Assembly: GCF_013391805.1 (NCBI RefSeq)
Contig: NZ_CP058364.1
Location: forward strand, 1,674,501 to 1,738,500
Length of the DNA: 64,000 nt
DNA from: Galbibacter sp. BG1
GTDB lineage: Bacteria > Bacteroidota > Bacteroidia > Flavobacteriales > Flavobacteriaceae
Direction: 5' to 3'
Shown here: piece by piece, positions 51,899 through 61,341 of the stretch
Layout of the letters: every line of letters begins with the position of its first letter
Numbering within the stretch: position 1 is the stretch's first letter
Translations under genes and position numbers: made by a program
Notes under the pieces: model-generated
What the model saw: the letters and a program-made list of their open reading frames with translations, nothing else
The model's database searches: none
What the model was told of the DNA's origin: nothing

Positions 51899-52777
51899 AT
51901 GGACAATAACAAAAAAAAGTGGCTCTATTTGGTGGTGCTCTCCCTAATTTGGGGAAGCTCTTACATCCTTATAAAAAAAGGCTTGGTAGGTTTAGGGCCG
52001 ATAGAGCTGGGAGCTGTACGAATAATTTTTTCTACTATTTTTTTATTCATCATTGGCTTTAAATCCATACTTGCCATTTCCAAACCACAATGGGTATGGG
52101 TAGCGGCTTCGGCTTTGACTGGAACATTTTTGCCGGTCTTTCTTTTTGCATACGCAGAAACGGAGATAGATAGTAGTATTGCGTCCATTTTGAACTCATT
52201 AGTTCCTTTGTTTACCATTTTTATCGGTTTTTTGGTCTTTAAAATATCATTCAGTAGAAATCAAATTGTAGGGGTGGTTATCGGACTCATAGGGGCTATA
52301 ATCCTTATTTTTCAAGGCGCCAACGTGAATCCGAATCAGAATTATTTCTTTGCGGTTTTAGTGGTAATTGCAGCTATTTGTTATGCTATTAATGCCAATA
52401 TTATAAAATCTAAGCTACAAGAGGTTTCCCCCATGGGAATTGCTGTTGGTAATTTAACGGTTATGATTCTCCCTGCTGTTCTTATTCTTTTTCTCTCGGG
52501 ATTTGTAGAGCCTTCGGTATTGGAGGATGAAGAGGTTGTAACCTCTTTAATGTATATTGCGGTGCTCTCTGTGTTTGGTACCGGTTTGGCCAAAATTCTT
52601 TTTAATAAGCTCATTCATATTTCCAATGCAGTATTCTCTACGTCGGTAACCTATTTAATACCTGTTGTAGGAATTTTTTGGGGTATTTTGGATGGTGAAA
52701 AGTTTACTTTGATCCATCTTTTAGCTTCTGGTATTATTTTGCTGGGCGTTTATATTGTGAATAAAAACCGAAAATAA
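51899..52777 (+). CDS. EamA/DMT-superfamily transporter
   Basis: The product has 292 residues with ten membrane helices in two EamA repeats: LSLIWGSSYILIKKGLVG early (about 14-31) and the second repeat from about 152 (ICYAINANIIKSKL). The helix 9-10 region FSTSVTYLIPVVGIFWGILD is the EamA hallmark. It probably exports amino acids or metabolites; substrate unknown. It is divergent from the metal operon (100 bp between the starts) and ends at the strong terminator at 52779. Confidence 0.88.
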   Translation: MDNNKKKWLYLVVLSLIWGSSYILIKKGLVGLGPIELGAVRIIFSTIFLFIIGFKSILAISKPQWVWVAASALTGTFLPVFLFAYAETEIDSSIASILNSLVPLFTIFIGFLVFKISFSRNQIVGVVIGLIGAIILIFQGANVNPNQNYFFAVLVVIAAICYAINANIIKSKLQEVSPMGIAVGNLTVMILPAVLILFLSGFVEPSVLEDEEVVTSLMYIAVLSVFGTGLAKILFNKLIHISNAVFSTSVTYLIPVVGIFWGILDGEKFTLIHLLASGIILLGVYIVNKNRK

Positions 52778-52778
52778 A

Positions 52779-52814
52779 AAAGGGAGTCAGAAAACTAATT
52801 TTCTGACTCCCTTT
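52779..52814. terminator. Strong bidirectional terminator
   Basis: AAAGGGAGTCAGAAAA (52779-52794) pairs perfectly with TTTTCTGACTCCCTTT (52799-52814): a 16 bp stem with a four-base loop between the convergent DMT transporter and M16 genes. Confidence 0.93.
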
Positions 52815-52835
52815 GATTTTGTTGTGTGTTGAAGA

Positions 52836-54899
52836 TTATTTAAAATCTTCTTCACTGAATTCTGGATTTATTTTAACTTCTAAAAGCTTACTTTCAATGG
52901 GCTGTCCTCCAAGGGATGCCTTTTTAACTGATGGGAATTTTATCCCGTCGTAATCTTTGTAATACATTAAAAAAGCTTCTTGGTTCTGCGTTTGTCCGTT
53001 CATACTTACCACAGAAGCCTCTTTTACTTTTAATCCGGTTTCGGTATCGTAAAAATAAGCTTGCTGTATTACTTCTCCAGGAACCTCAATTCTGTAAGCG
53101 TCTTTACCTTCCACCTTTTCGATACCTGCCAATTTAGCTTTTTCGTTTGTTAGTAAAGCCAGTTCTGGAAAGGTTCCAATAGCGCTTTTCATATCGTTAA
53201 GCATATTTGGAGGTAATGGAATTTTATTCCCGCTTTGTTTCATATAAACCTCGTCTTGGTTTGCTATAACCCCCATCATCGGGTTGCCATTCATATAGGT
53301 TATTTGGGCGTATTTATCGGCAGTTCTCTTTTCTTCTGCTTTAACGGTGGCACCGTTAAAACTTCCTTCGTAAGTAACAGATAGAGACTTTACGGCATCT
53401 ACTTTATCTTTTCCACCGATGGCCTCAATATACTTATTAAGAACACTTTTTACGGTAATATCTGCCGGTACGATAACATTGTAATTTGGTTTATCAACTT
53501 TTTCTGCTTCCTTGTTGTAATAGTTCATGGGATATCCCAAACCTTCTAATTTTTCGCCAATTTCACTACCTTTTCCAGCAATTACTATGCGAGCGTGTTC
53601 TGGCTTAAAATACTTTTTAGATACCCGTTCTACATCTTGAATGGTTACCGCATTAATGTTTTTTAAGTAATTAAGGTAAAAATCGTCTGGTAGATTTTTA
53701 GTCTTAATGTTAAGTGCATACCTCGCTATAGTCCTAGGGTCTTCCAATGCAAGTACAAAGTTACCCACATATTTTGCTTTAGCATTTTGTAGGTCTTCTG
53801 CAGTAACAGGCTTATTGGTTATTCTTTTTATTTCTTTCATAAATTCTACCACTGCACTGTCTGTAACTGCGTTTCTAACACTCGAAGATGCAGAAAATTG
53901 AGATGCATTGTGCTCATCCACATCTATTGAAGATCTAGCACCATAAGTATATCCGTGCTCTTCACGAAGGTTCATATTTAAATAGCTGGAAAAACTTCCT
54001 CCCAAGATATGGTTGGCTATAAGCGCTGCATGGTAATCTGGATCCGACATCTTGAGGTCGGCCATATTAACCACTTCAATTTCCGACTGGACAGCGTTTG
54101 GCATATCCACAAAGTCTATCTGGGTGTACTGAACATCCTTTGGTGCCGAGTAGGTTACCTGTGGCGCATCTTCTTTTTTCCAGTTGGAAAAATTCTTCTT
54201 AGCCAGTTGTTTTACTTCGTTTATTTTTACATCTCCAACGATTACCAAATAGGCTCGTGTGGGTTTAAAGTAAGTGTTGTAAAAACTTTTTACATTGGCC
54301 AATGTAACTCTGTTTATACTTTCCTCAGTCATAAATTCCCCATAGGGATGATCTTTCCCATAGGATAAGGCGCTGGAAACTCTTGAAGCAATCCTTGACA
54401 CATCATTTTCAGAAGATTTAACCCCTTCAATAAGTTGCTTTTTCTTTTTCTCGAACTCCTCCTCTGGGAATACCGGGTTTATAGCTCCATCGGCCATTAG
54501 GGCTAAAATTTCCGGAAAATATTTAGAGAGTGAGCTGGCATACACGCTTTGCGAGCCGTAACTAACGGAAGCTCCTAAATAATCTATTTTTTCATTGAAT
54601 TCATCCTTAGAAAGTGTTGTGGTCCCACTGCCCAGCATATTTCCGGTGAGGGAAGATACTCCCGCTTTTTCACCTTCTACAATAGGAGAGTTATCTATGG
54701 TTAATGTCATGGAAACACGGGGTAATTTATGGTTCTCGACAACCATTACGGTAAGCCCGTTTTTTAAGGTGAATGTCTCCGGTTCTGCCAAATTTATTTT
54801 TGGTGCAGGCCCAGGTTTAGGCTGCTTAGATCGGTCTACTTGAGCTGTGGTAAAACCTATGCTCAGTAATAATATAATGGATAATATTTTAGTCTTCAT
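52836..54899 (-). CDS. M16 peptidase-like protein without zinc motif, with C-terminal extension
   Basis: The product has 687 residues with a signal peptide (ending TTAQ, about 19). Two M16 domains span about 35-460, but the place where the HxxEH motif belongs (around GVSSLTGNMLGSGTTTL, near 80-96) lacks it, so it should be inactive. It resembles the non-catalytic subunit of M16 pairs. From about 485 a separate domain (VLNKYIEAIGGKDKVDAVKS, then LMYYKDYDGIKFPSVKK) resembles the lipoprotein-carrier-like domain found at the end of some Bacteroidota M16 proteins. It is 9 bp downstream of the active M16 gene and probably forms a heterodimer with it. Confidence 0.87.
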   Translation of the reverse strand: MKTKILSIILLLSIGFTTAQVDRSKQPKPGPAPKINLAEPETFTLKNGLTVMVVENHKLPRVSMTLTIDNSPIVEGEKAGVSSLTGNMLGSGTTTLSKDEFNEKIDYLGASVSYGSQSVYASSLSKYFPEILALMADGAINPVFPEEEFEKKKKQLIEGVKSSENDVSRIASRVSSALSYGKDHPYGEFMTEESINRVTLANVKSFYNTYFKPTRAYLVIVGDVKINEVKQLAKKNFSNWKKEDAPQVTYSAPKDVQYTQIDFVDMPNAVQSEIEVVNMADLKMSDPDYHAALIANHILGGSFSSYLNMNLREEHGYTYGARSSIDVDEHNASQFSASSSVRNAVTDSAVVEFMKEIKRITNKPVTAEDLQNAKAKYVGNFVLALEDPRTIARYALNIKTKNLPDDFYLNYLKNINAVTIQDVERVSKKYFKPEHARIVIAGKGSEIGEKLEGLGYPMNYYNKEAEKVDKPNYNVIVPADITVKSVLNKYIEAIGGKDKVDAVKSLSVTYEGSFNGATVKAEEKRTADKYAQITYMNGNPMMGVIANQDEVYMKQSGNKIPLPPNMLNDMKSAIGTFPELALLTNEKAKLAGIEKVEGKDAYRIEVPGEVIQQAYFYDTETGLKVKEASVVSMNGQTQNQEAFLMYYKDYDGIKFPSVKKASLGGQPIESKLLEVKINPEFSEEDFK

Positions 54900-54908
54900 A
54901 AGAGTATT

Positions 54909-56240
54909 TTATTTTTCTTCTTGAGTAGATTTTGGCAAGTATTCAACACGTAAACGCTGATTTTTATTTAAATATTTATTCGCGACACCCTTTATATCTT
55001 CTCTGCTGATGTTTCTGTAAATCTCAATTTCTGAATTTATCAAGTTCGTGTCTCCGTACAACATATAATATCTCGCCAATGAATTTGCAACCCCTTCAAT
55101 GCTTGCGTTGGAATTTACAAAGTCGTTTTCCATTTTATTCTGAAGTTTTTGATAGTCTTTTTCAGAAATTAATGTTGTTTGAAGCTTTTTTATTTCTTCA
55201 TCCACTTCCTTTTCCAATTGTGTAAGTGGTACATCGCCCAGCGGAAGTGCAAAAATGTTATACATACTGTAGTCTTCCTGAGGTCTGTTGAAAGCAAATA
55301 CCTGTAAAGCCGACTTGTTTTCGTCTACCATCTTTTTGTAAAGCTTCGATGTTTTTCCATCGCTTAAATAACTAGAAATCATATTTAAAACATAGGCATC
55401 TTTCTCCGTCATAGCCGGTGTTCGGTAAGCGAGTGCCAATGCTGGGATCTGGATGTTGCTATCGTATTCCGTGGCTTTTATTTCTTGGGTTATTGGGTCT
55501 TCCTTCGGGAAGTCTCGCGTAATAGGTTCTCCTTTTGGAATCGGACCGAAATAGTCTTTTATCATTTGCTGGGTTTGCTTTATATCGATATCTCCAGCAA
55601 CCACAAGAACGGCATTGTTCGGCACGTAATATTTATGGTTAAAATCCTTGAATTCCTGTAAAGTAGCAGCATCTAGATCTTCCATCGATCCAATAACACT
55701 CCATCTATACGGATGTTTTTTAAAGAGATATGGCTGAATAGCCGTTCCGTAAATCAATCCTCCATAAGGCGCATTGTCAATACGTTGTCTCTTTTCTTCT
55801 TTCACCACTTCATTCTGGGTTTCTACCCCAATTTCGTTAATAATAGGGTGCATAAGTCTTTCCGACTCCATCCAGAGACCGAGCTCTACTTTATTGGACG
55901 GGAAAACTTCGTAATAGTAAGTTCTGTCTGTAGTGGTATTGGCATTGTTGCTTCCTCCATTCGAACTTACAATTTTAAACCAATCTCCCCTCGGAATATT
56001 TTCGGTACCTTCAAAAAGAAGGTGTTCAAAGAAGTGGGCAAACCCTGTTCTGTCTGGTTTTTCGTCTTTCGAGCCTACGTGGTACATTACCGATGTTGTT
56101 ACCACGGGAGCGGTGTTGTCTTGGTGAAGAATAACGTGCATGCCGTTGGCAAGATCGTATTCTTGAAATTTGATTTCTTGAGCAATAGCAGCCGCAGAAA
56201 ATACGGACGCTACCACTAAAGAGAGTAACATTTTTTTCAT
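54909..56240 (-). CDS. M16-family zinc metallopeptidase (catalytic subunit)
   Basis: The product has 443 residues with a signal peptide (about 1-20). The inverted zinc motif HFFEH is at residues 69-73, and the distal zinc-ligand Glu is probably Glu148 in QNEVVKEEKRQRI. The second M16 domain follows from about 205 (QIPALALAYRTPAMTEKDA). It degrades peptides in the periplasm. The partner gene 9 bp downstream lacks the zinc motif. Together they look like the bacterial counterpart of a mitochondrial-processing-peptidase-type heterodimer. Confidence 0.92.
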   Translation of the reverse strand: MKKMLLSLVVASVFSAAAIAQEIKFQEYDLANGMHVILHQDNTAPVVTTSVMYHVGSKDEKPDRTGFAHFFEHLLFEGTENIPRGDWFKIVSSNGGSNNANTTTDRTYYYEVFPSNKVELGLWMESERLMHPIINEIGVETQNEVVKEEKRQRIDNAPYGGLIYGTAIQPYLFKKHPYRWSVIGSMEDLDAATLQEFKDFNHKYYVPNNAVLVVAGDIDIKQTQQMIKDYFGPIPKGEPITRDFPKEDPITQEIKATEYDSNIQIPALALAYRTPAMTEKDAYVLNMISSYLSDGKTSKLYKKMVDENKSALQVFAFNRPQEDYSMYNIFALPLGDVPLTQLEKEVDEEIKKLQTTLISEKDYQKLQNKMENDFVNSNASIEGVANSLARYYMLYGDTNLINSEIEIYRNISREDIKGVANKYLNKNQRLRVEYLPKSTQEEK

Positions 56241-56425
56241 TTGATTAATTTTAGTTAACTGTTAGACGCATTTTTGTATGGAATGTTACGCATATTAGAT
56301 ATTTGCGTTTAAAATAATGAAAATATACGCTATGGAAAACTGTTTTGTTAAAAATTAAATTACATTTAACTTTCTGAAAAGTATTTTTTTGTAACTTAAA
56401 TGCAATTAAACCAAAGAAATATCAT

Positions 56426-56887
56426 ATGAATCCCAATAGAGTTTTTTTAAGATACGGATTAATAATTGCAATAGGACTAATAGCCTATTTTTTAATTATA
56501 AAGCTAGTAGGGCTGCACGAACATATCTGGTTACGTGTGGTTAATGGAGCCATTGTAGCCTATGGGCTATATGCTGCTATACGCACGCGAAAGCTTTTGG
56601 AAGGCGATAAATTTAATTATTATAAAGGATTTACGACCGGGCTCTACGCTGGATTTTTGGCAACTTTGATATTTGTGGCTTTTATGGCCATATATATGTA
56701 CCATTTAGATCCAGATTTTCCAAATACAATTATGGATTCTTGGATAAAAGACTATAATCAAGGTCCTGGAATACTCATTTTTATATTGGTTATTGAAGGG
56801 TTTTCTTCATCTGTTGTATTAACCCTAGCGTTTATGCAAAAATTCAAGCCAAGCTGGAATACAAAAAAAAGTGTTCAAAAGGCATAA
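56426..56887 (+). CDS. DUF4199-like small membrane protein
   Basis: The product has 153 residues with four membrane helices (about 9-27, 35-52, 69-92, 112-138). The N-terminus RYGLIIAIGLIAYFLIIKL and the middle FNYYKGFTTGLYAGFLATL match the DUF4199 pattern, common in Bacteroidota and of unknown role. It lies between the M16 pair (divergent) and rplU, with no terminator seen after it. Confidence 0.7.
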   Translation: MNPNRVFLRYGLIIAIGLIAYFLIIKLVGLHEHIWLRVVNGAIVAYGLYAAIRTRKLLEGDKFNYYKGFTTGLYAGFLATLIFVAFMAIYMYHLDPDFPNTIMDSWIKDYNQGPGILIFILVIEGFSSSVVLTLAFMQKFKPSWNTKKSVQKA

Positions 56888-56892
56888 AAACA

Positions 56893-56923
56893 TTTGTTCT
56901 TTAATGATTTAGCAGTATATTTG
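56893..56923 (+). promoter_or_regulatory. Consensus Bacteroidota promoter for rplU-rpmA
   Basis: TTTG (56893-56896), exactly 19 bases, then TATATTTG (56916-56923): both elements match the Bacteroidota primary-sigma consensus TTTG-N19-TAnnTTTG. Predicted transcript start near 56928-56930 leaves a leader of about 55 bases. It is the best promoter in the window, as fits ribosomal protein genes. Confidence 0.85.
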
Positions 56924-56983
56924 CACCCGCTTAAATTCAATTTGAGTCAGGATTATATTAGTTAAATTATTAATTATTACGCT

Positions 56984-57652
56984 ATGTACGCAATTGTAGA
57001 GATAGCAGGGCAGCAATTTAAAGTTGCGAAAGACCAAAAAGTTTTTGTGCATCGTTTAGCTTCTGAAGAAGGAGATAAAGTATCGTTTGATAACGTACTT
57101 TTAGTAGACAACGATGGCGAAGTTACTATTGGCGCCCCGGCTATAGACGGAGCCGCTGTTGAGGCGAAAGTCGTTAAGCACCTTAAGGGTGATAAAGTTA
57201 TTGTTTTCAAAAAGAAAAGACGTAAAGGTTACCGTGTTAAAAACGGACACAGACAATCTTTAACTGAAATCGTTATTGAAGACATCGTAGCAACAGGAGC
57301 TACCAAAAAAGCTGCTCCTAAGAAAAAAGCTGCACCAAAGGCAAAGGAAGAAGCTAAGCCTGCAGCAAAGAAAGCTACCACAAAAAAATCAACTTCTAAA
57401 AAAGGAGACGATTTAAAGAAAATTGAAGGAATTGGACCTAAAGCGGCAGAAGCTTTAACAAACGCAGGCGTTGATACGTATGCTAAGTTGGCTAAAAAAT
57501 CTGCTGATGAAGTAAGAGAAATCTTAACTGAGGCTAGTTCTACTTTAGCTCATTTAGATCCAGGAACATGGGCAGAGCAAGCAAAACTTGCTGCCGATGG
57601 TGAATGGGATGAGCTTCAGAAATGGCAGGACGAATTAAATGGTGGTAAGTAA
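56984..57652 (+). CDS. rplU: 50S ribosomal protein L21 with Lys/Ala linker and helix-hairpin-helix tail
   Basis: The product has 222 residues, about twice the usual L21. Residues 1-103 are a normal bL21: [18 protein letters not shown], then [18 protein letters not shown] Lys/Ala/Pro linker (about 104-141) follows. Residues 142-222 form a helix-hairpin-helix domain starting [20 protein letters not shown] and ending with two acidic/Trp helices. A closely similar domain ends ActC in this window. Such extended L21 proteins are known in Bacteroidota. The tail probably binds nucleic acid or protein; no function is proven. It is cotranscribed with rpmA, 68 bp downstream. Confidence 0.95.
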   Translation: MYAIVEIAGQQFKVAKDQKVFVHRLASEEGDKVSFDNVLLVDNDGEVTIGAPAIDGAAVEAKVVKHLKGDKVIVFKKKRRKGYRVKNGHRQSLTEIVIEDIVATGATKKAAPKKKAAPKAKEEAKPAAKKATTKKSTSKKGDDLKKIEGIGPKAAEALTNAGVDTYAKLAKKSADEVREILTEASSTLAHLDPGTWAEQAKLAADGEWDELQKWQDELNGGK

Positions 57653-57720
57653 TCCATCTAGAGTTTTAAAATAAAGTATAATTTTCTTGAGTAACATCAA
57701 GAGCATAAAAACCGAAAGAA

Positions 57721-57981
57721 ATGGCACACAAAAAAGGTGTTGGTAGTTCCAAGAACGGTAGAGAATCAGAATCGAAACGCTTAGGGGTTAAGATTTTTGG
57801 TGGTCAAGCTGCTACGGCTGGAAATATCATCGTAAGACAAAGAGGTACCTCTCACAACCCAGGTGAAAATGTATATATGGGGAAAGACCATACATTACAT
57901 GCCAAGGTAGACGGTATCGTTAAGTTTCAAAAGAAAAGAGATAACAGATCTTATGTTTCTATAGAGCCTTTCCAGGCTTAA
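57721..57981 (+). CDS. rpmA: 50S ribosomal protein L27
   Basis: The product has 86 residues. It starts [20 protein letters not shown] and has the bL27 core [20 protein letters not shown] and [18 protein letters not shown]. The N-terminal tail reaches the peptidyl transferase centre. It is not preceded by the cleaved extension found in Firmicutes. It follows rplU and is ended by the terminator at 58007. Confidence 0.97.
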   Translation: MAHKKGVGSSKNGRESESKRLGVKIFGGQAATAGNIIVRQRGTSHNPGENVYMGKDHTLHAKVDGIVKFQKKRDNRSYVSIEPFQA

Positions 57982-58293
57982 GGAGAGCTTAATTGCAAAA
58001 TTATGGAACCCTTTCTAGTTTACTAGGAAGGGTTTTTTTGTTTTAGTATTTGTCTTAATATTTTGTTTAGAAAAGCAAGTTAGAAAAGGGCGGTTGAAAT
58101 ATTAAAGCTTTCATTACTTAAATGAAATAGGTTTTTATAAATCATTCTATATTGCCATTGCAATCAAATGAGCTGTGATTTGAGGTTTTGAAGTTTGTAA
58201 GATTTTAAATGCAAATTATATAAATAATTTATGCTAATTCGATTATTATTAATAAATTAGGGATAACTAATAATCAAAAAATACTTTAACATT
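57982..58293. other. Non-coding spacer between rpmA and the DUF3332 gene
   Basis: This 312 bp stretch holds the rpmA terminator (58007-58039) and then about 250 bp of AT-rich sequence with no convincing frame, RNA gene or repeat. The promoter of the DUF3332 gene must be here, but no exact TAnnTTTG box is seen near its start. Confidence 0.6.
58007..58039 (+). terminator. Terminator after rpmA
   Basis: AACCCTTTCTAG (58007-58018) pairs with CTAGGAAGGGTT (58023-58034), one G-U, followed by seven T. It closes the rplU-rpmA operon. Confidence 0.9.
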
Positions 58294-58878
58294 ATGAAAA
58301 AAGTTGTCATTTCAGGTGCCTTGGCACTTACCGTTTTATGTTCAAGTTGTCTAGGATCCTTCAGTGCGTTTAACGGATTGAAAGATTGGAACCAAGGTGT
58401 TACAGGGAATAAGTTTGTAAACAACTTAATTTTCTGGGGACTTAACATCATTCCGGTATACGGATTATTCTTTTTAGGGGATGCCATTATCTTTAACGTA
58501 ATTGAATTTTGGACAGGGTCGAATCCAATAGCAATGAAAGAAGGGGAGAAGGAAACACAGATCGTTGAGAATAACGGAAACACCTACCAACTTACAGCAA
58601 CGAAAAATAGAATGCAGATTGCGATTATCGACGGAGCTAAAAAAGGGGAAAAAGTAGATTTGGTTTATAAGCCAGATGCAAAATCATGGAGTGCCATTAA
58701 GCCTTCTGGAGAAGTTATTGAGCTTTCTTCGTTTAAAGATGGTTTCTACATTGTTAATTTGCCAGATGGAGAGCAAGTTAAAATAGATGCTGAAATGCCA
58801 AGGGAGGAAGCAGTTGCGTATTTAAGAGAGAGAGCTGCTTGCAACTATAGTGATGTAATGATGGCTTCTGCAGAATAA
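58294..58878 (+). CDS. DUF3332 lipoprotein
   Basis: The product has 194 residues. A lipoprotein signal ends VLCSSC (Cys19), followed by LGSFSAFNGLKDWNQGV and a hydrophobic stretch LIFWGLNIIPVYGLFFLGDAIIFNVIEFW (about 48-76, split by Gly and Pro). The C-terminal half is a strand-rich soluble domain with a Cys near the end (AACNYSD). This matches the DUF3332 family, whose function is unknown. It stands alone between two terminators. Confidence 0.82.
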   Translation: MKKVVISGALALTVLCSSCLGSFSAFNGLKDWNQGVTGNKFVNNLIFWGLNIIPVYGLFFLGDAIIFNVIEFWTGSNPIAMKEGEKETQIVENNGNTYQLTATKNRMQIAIIDGAKKGEKVDLVYKPDAKSWSAIKPSGEVIELSSFKDGFYIVNLPDGEQVKIDAEMPREEAVAYLRERAACNYSDVMMASAE

Positions 58879-58905
58879 GCTGAAAATATAACTTTAGATA
58901 GTATT

Positions 58906-58936
58906 TAGAGGCGCCAACTGGCGCCTCTACTATTTT
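58906..58936. terminator. GC-rich terminator between convergent genes
   Basis: TAGAGGCGCC (58906-58915) pairs perfectly with GGCGCCTCTA (58920-58929) around AACT. The T-run is broken (TATTTTTA), so termination strength is uncertain, but its position 28 bp after the DUF3332 stop fits. Confidence 0.75.
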
Positions 58937-61200
58937 TATGCTTTTACAATAGGGGCATGTATACAATTCTCTGGGATTCCGAAGCCGTCAACCAATGTAT
59001 TTACGTGAGGCCTCAATTCAGAGCACAAACGTTCCACCCGTTTTTTTATGGCTTTAGATTTATTGCTGCTTATGTAACCATGCTCTAAATACCAAGCTGC
59101 ATCTTCTTCTATTTCACTGAGCGCAAAGAGGGTTGCAAGTTTTTTAAACAGAAATTTTGTTTTCTCATCGTTTACAGTTTCTATGAAATCGCTAAACGCA
59201 TTATAAGATAATTCTTTACTATAAGCCTTTCCTAAGGCTACCAAATGTGTTTGTACCTTTAAAAATGCTAGATACGATGGAATTCCCTTTTTTACATATT
59301 TCTGAATTCTAGAGGCTGCAGAAAACGTTAACCGGCGTGTTCGATATTCTAAAGCTTCCTTGTGGAAATCAACATCAAACAAATGCTCTTTATCTGTTTT
59401 ATTGGTAAAAACCGGATTTATAGTGGTCAACCTATCAGATAATTTTGTGCCTAGAAATTTTAGCACATCCATAAAATTATCACTATTAAACTCAGTTTTA
59501 AAATCGGTTAGAATTCCCTTTGCAGCTAATTGAATTAAAACAGTATTATCACCTTCAAATGTGGTAAAAATATCTACATCTCCTTTTATGTAAGGAATTT
59601 CGTTTTCCAGAAGATACCCTTTTCCGCCACAAGCTTCACGGCATTCTTGTATGGTGTTGTTAGAAAACCATGTAATCGTTGCTTTTAGGGCAGCTACTTG
59701 AGTTTCAATCTGTCTTCGTTCTTCTTCTTTGGAAACAGCGTAATCCTCGATCAATTTGTCCAATACGCTATGGTATACATAAGACTTTGCAATTGGCTTT
59801 ATAAGCCTTAATTGGTGCGTCGGATAATCCATGATAATATCTTCCTGGATCTTTTTGTCACTATTAAACTGCCTTCTTTGTAGAGCGTATTTTACCGCAA
59901 TCGTAAGTGCTTTTTTAGCACCGCTCAACGCTCCTTTTGCTACACAAATCCTGCCGCCAACTAAGGTGCCAAGCATGGTAAAGAATCGCTTGTTCGGGTT
60001 TTCGATTGGAGAGGTATATATTCCATCTTTATCTATATCACCATATTTATTCAAAAGATTTTCGCGCGGCACAGCTACGTTGGTGAACCATATTTTTCCA
60101 TTATCTACCCCGTTTAGGCCTAATTTGTAGCCGTTGTCTTCAATTCTTACACCTTCTGTTAAATTGCCATTTTCGTCCCTAATTTTAACTAAAATAGCGT
60201 GTACACCTTCGTTTTTACCATCCACAATGAGCTGTGCAAATACCGTCGCCATACTAGAATGAAGCGCATTCCCAATATACTCCTTATTGTCGTTTTCTCC
60301 AGGGGTTTCAATGACGATAGAATCCGTTTCCTTTACATAGGTAGCTGTCGTCCGCACTCCCCGTACATTGGAGCCATGCCTGGTTTCCGTCATTGCAAAA
60401 CAACCTAGCAGTTTGGCCTCGCCAGTTTCCTTTAAATATGCATCATGATGCTTTTTGGTCCCTAAATTTTGAATACTCCCTCCAAACAATCCAAATTGCA
60501 CGCCAAATTTTATGGTAAGGCTTCCTCCAGCATACATTAAGTTTTCAAAAATACTTGAGTAGATAGGCATATTGTTTATTCCGCCGTAGGCTTCGCTAAA
60601 GGCCATTGCGCCGTAACCTTCTTTTCCTAAATGTTTAACTTGAGCTAAGACTTGTTCCCTAAAATCCCGTTTCTCCCTTAGAATTTCAAAATTAAAAATA
60701 GGGTCGTTTAGGCTTTTTCTGAATTTATCAATGTGTTCGGCACGATCCCCTTTTAAAATTGTGTCTATCTTTTCTGCGGAATAAAATTGTGCTCCTGTGG
60801 AAGCCTCTATTTTTACGTCAAAAAGGTGATGATAGTGGTTGGGCTGAATTCCCAAATTTATTTCGATATATTTTAAACTTTCATCTGGTTCTTCAATAGC
60901 TTCAATTCCATTTTTGAGGCGCATGCTAAAATACGTGAGCGGATACGGATCGCTTTCAATAAGTTTAACACCAGATTGATCTATCACGGTTTTCCAAGAT
61001 CGTAAGGTATCATCAGAAGGGGATTTGTTTGGATTCACCCATTTTTTTAAGGTGGTTTTGTTTTCTTTGGAAAGCGCATCGTTTGCCACGGCTTTTTCAA
61101 AAACGGCTATTTCTGACGGCGAAATGAGTTCATCCGACCAGATTACATATAAAAATGGAATGTATTTTACTAATTCGGCGGTATACTGAGTATTCTTCAT
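58936..61200 (-). CDS. Acyl-CoA dehydrogenase/oxidase-family protein
   Basis: The product has 754 residues from the ATG at 61200 (MKNTQYTAELVKYIPF). The flavoprotein core includes CFAMTETRHGSNVRGVRTTA (about 265-284, FAD/substrate segment) and a central KRFFTMLGTLVGGRICVAKG (about 410-429). The final third (QECREACGGKGYLLENEIPY, about 520-539, with the usual Glu-Ala-Cys-Gly-Gly-Lys-Gly segment) is acyl-CoA-oxidase-like. It is longer than ordinary acyl-CoA dehydrogenases (about 380) and close to peroxisomal oxidase length. It probably starts beta-oxidation of a fatty acid; electron acceptor is not readable. It faces the SusD-like gene divergently. Confidence 0.88.
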   Translation of the reverse strand: MKNTQYTAELVKYIPFLYVIWSDELISPSEIAVFEKAVANDALSKENKTTLKKWVNPNKSPSDDTLRSWKTVIDQSGVKLIESDPYPLTYFSMRLKNGIEAIEEPDESLKYIEINLGIQPNHYHHLFDVKIEASTGAQFYSAEKIDTILKGDRAEHIDKFRKSLNDPIFNFEILREKRDFREQVLAQVKHLGKEGYGAMAFSEAYGGINNMPIYSSIFENLMYAGGSLTIKFGVQFGLFGGSIQNLGTKKHHDAYLKETGEAKLLGCFAMTETRHGSNVRGVRTTATYVKETDSIVIETPGENDNKEYIGNALHSSMATVFAQLIVDGKNEGVHAILVKIRDENGNLTEGVRIEDNGYKLGLNGVDNGKIWFTNVAVPRENLLNKYGDIDKDGIYTSPIENPNKRFFTMLGTLVGGRICVAKGALSGAKKALTIAVKYALQRRQFNSDKKIQEDIIMDYPTHQLRLIKPIAKSYVYHSVLDKLIEDYAVSKEEERRQIETQVAALKATITWFSNNTIQECREACGGKGYLLENEIPYIKGDVDIFTTFEGDNTVLIQLAAKGILTDFKTEFNSDNFMDVLKFLGTKLSDRLTTINPVFTNKTDKEHLFDVDFHKEALEYRTRRLTFSAASRIQKYVKKGIPSYLAFLKVQTHLVALGKAYSKELSYNAFSDFIETVNDEKTKFLFKKLATLFALSEIEEDAAWYLEHGYISSNKSKAIKKRVERLCSELRPHVNTLVDGFGIPENCIHAPIVKA

Positions 61201-61309
61201 GTAAGGAAAATACAAATTTCTTTTTCAGCATAATAAATTTTAACCTATTTATAACTTGTAAAGAGTGACTTTAATTGGTATTTATTGTCTCAAATATCAG
61301 GAGTATATA

Positions 61310-61317
61310 TATTTTTG
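61310..61317 (+). promoter_or_regulatory. -7 box of the SusD-like gene
   Basis: TATTTTTG matches TAnnTTTG, with a TTG (61285-61287) upstream at slightly long spacing. It lies after the earliest in-frame start and so favours the ATG at 61342. Confidence 0.5.
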
Positions 61318-61341
61318 AACAAACAAACAATCTTAAACTAT

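Noticed and set aside
55713-56219. 168-codon open frame on the + strand
   Set aside because: Antisense to the active M16 peptidase; no recognisable protein pattern.
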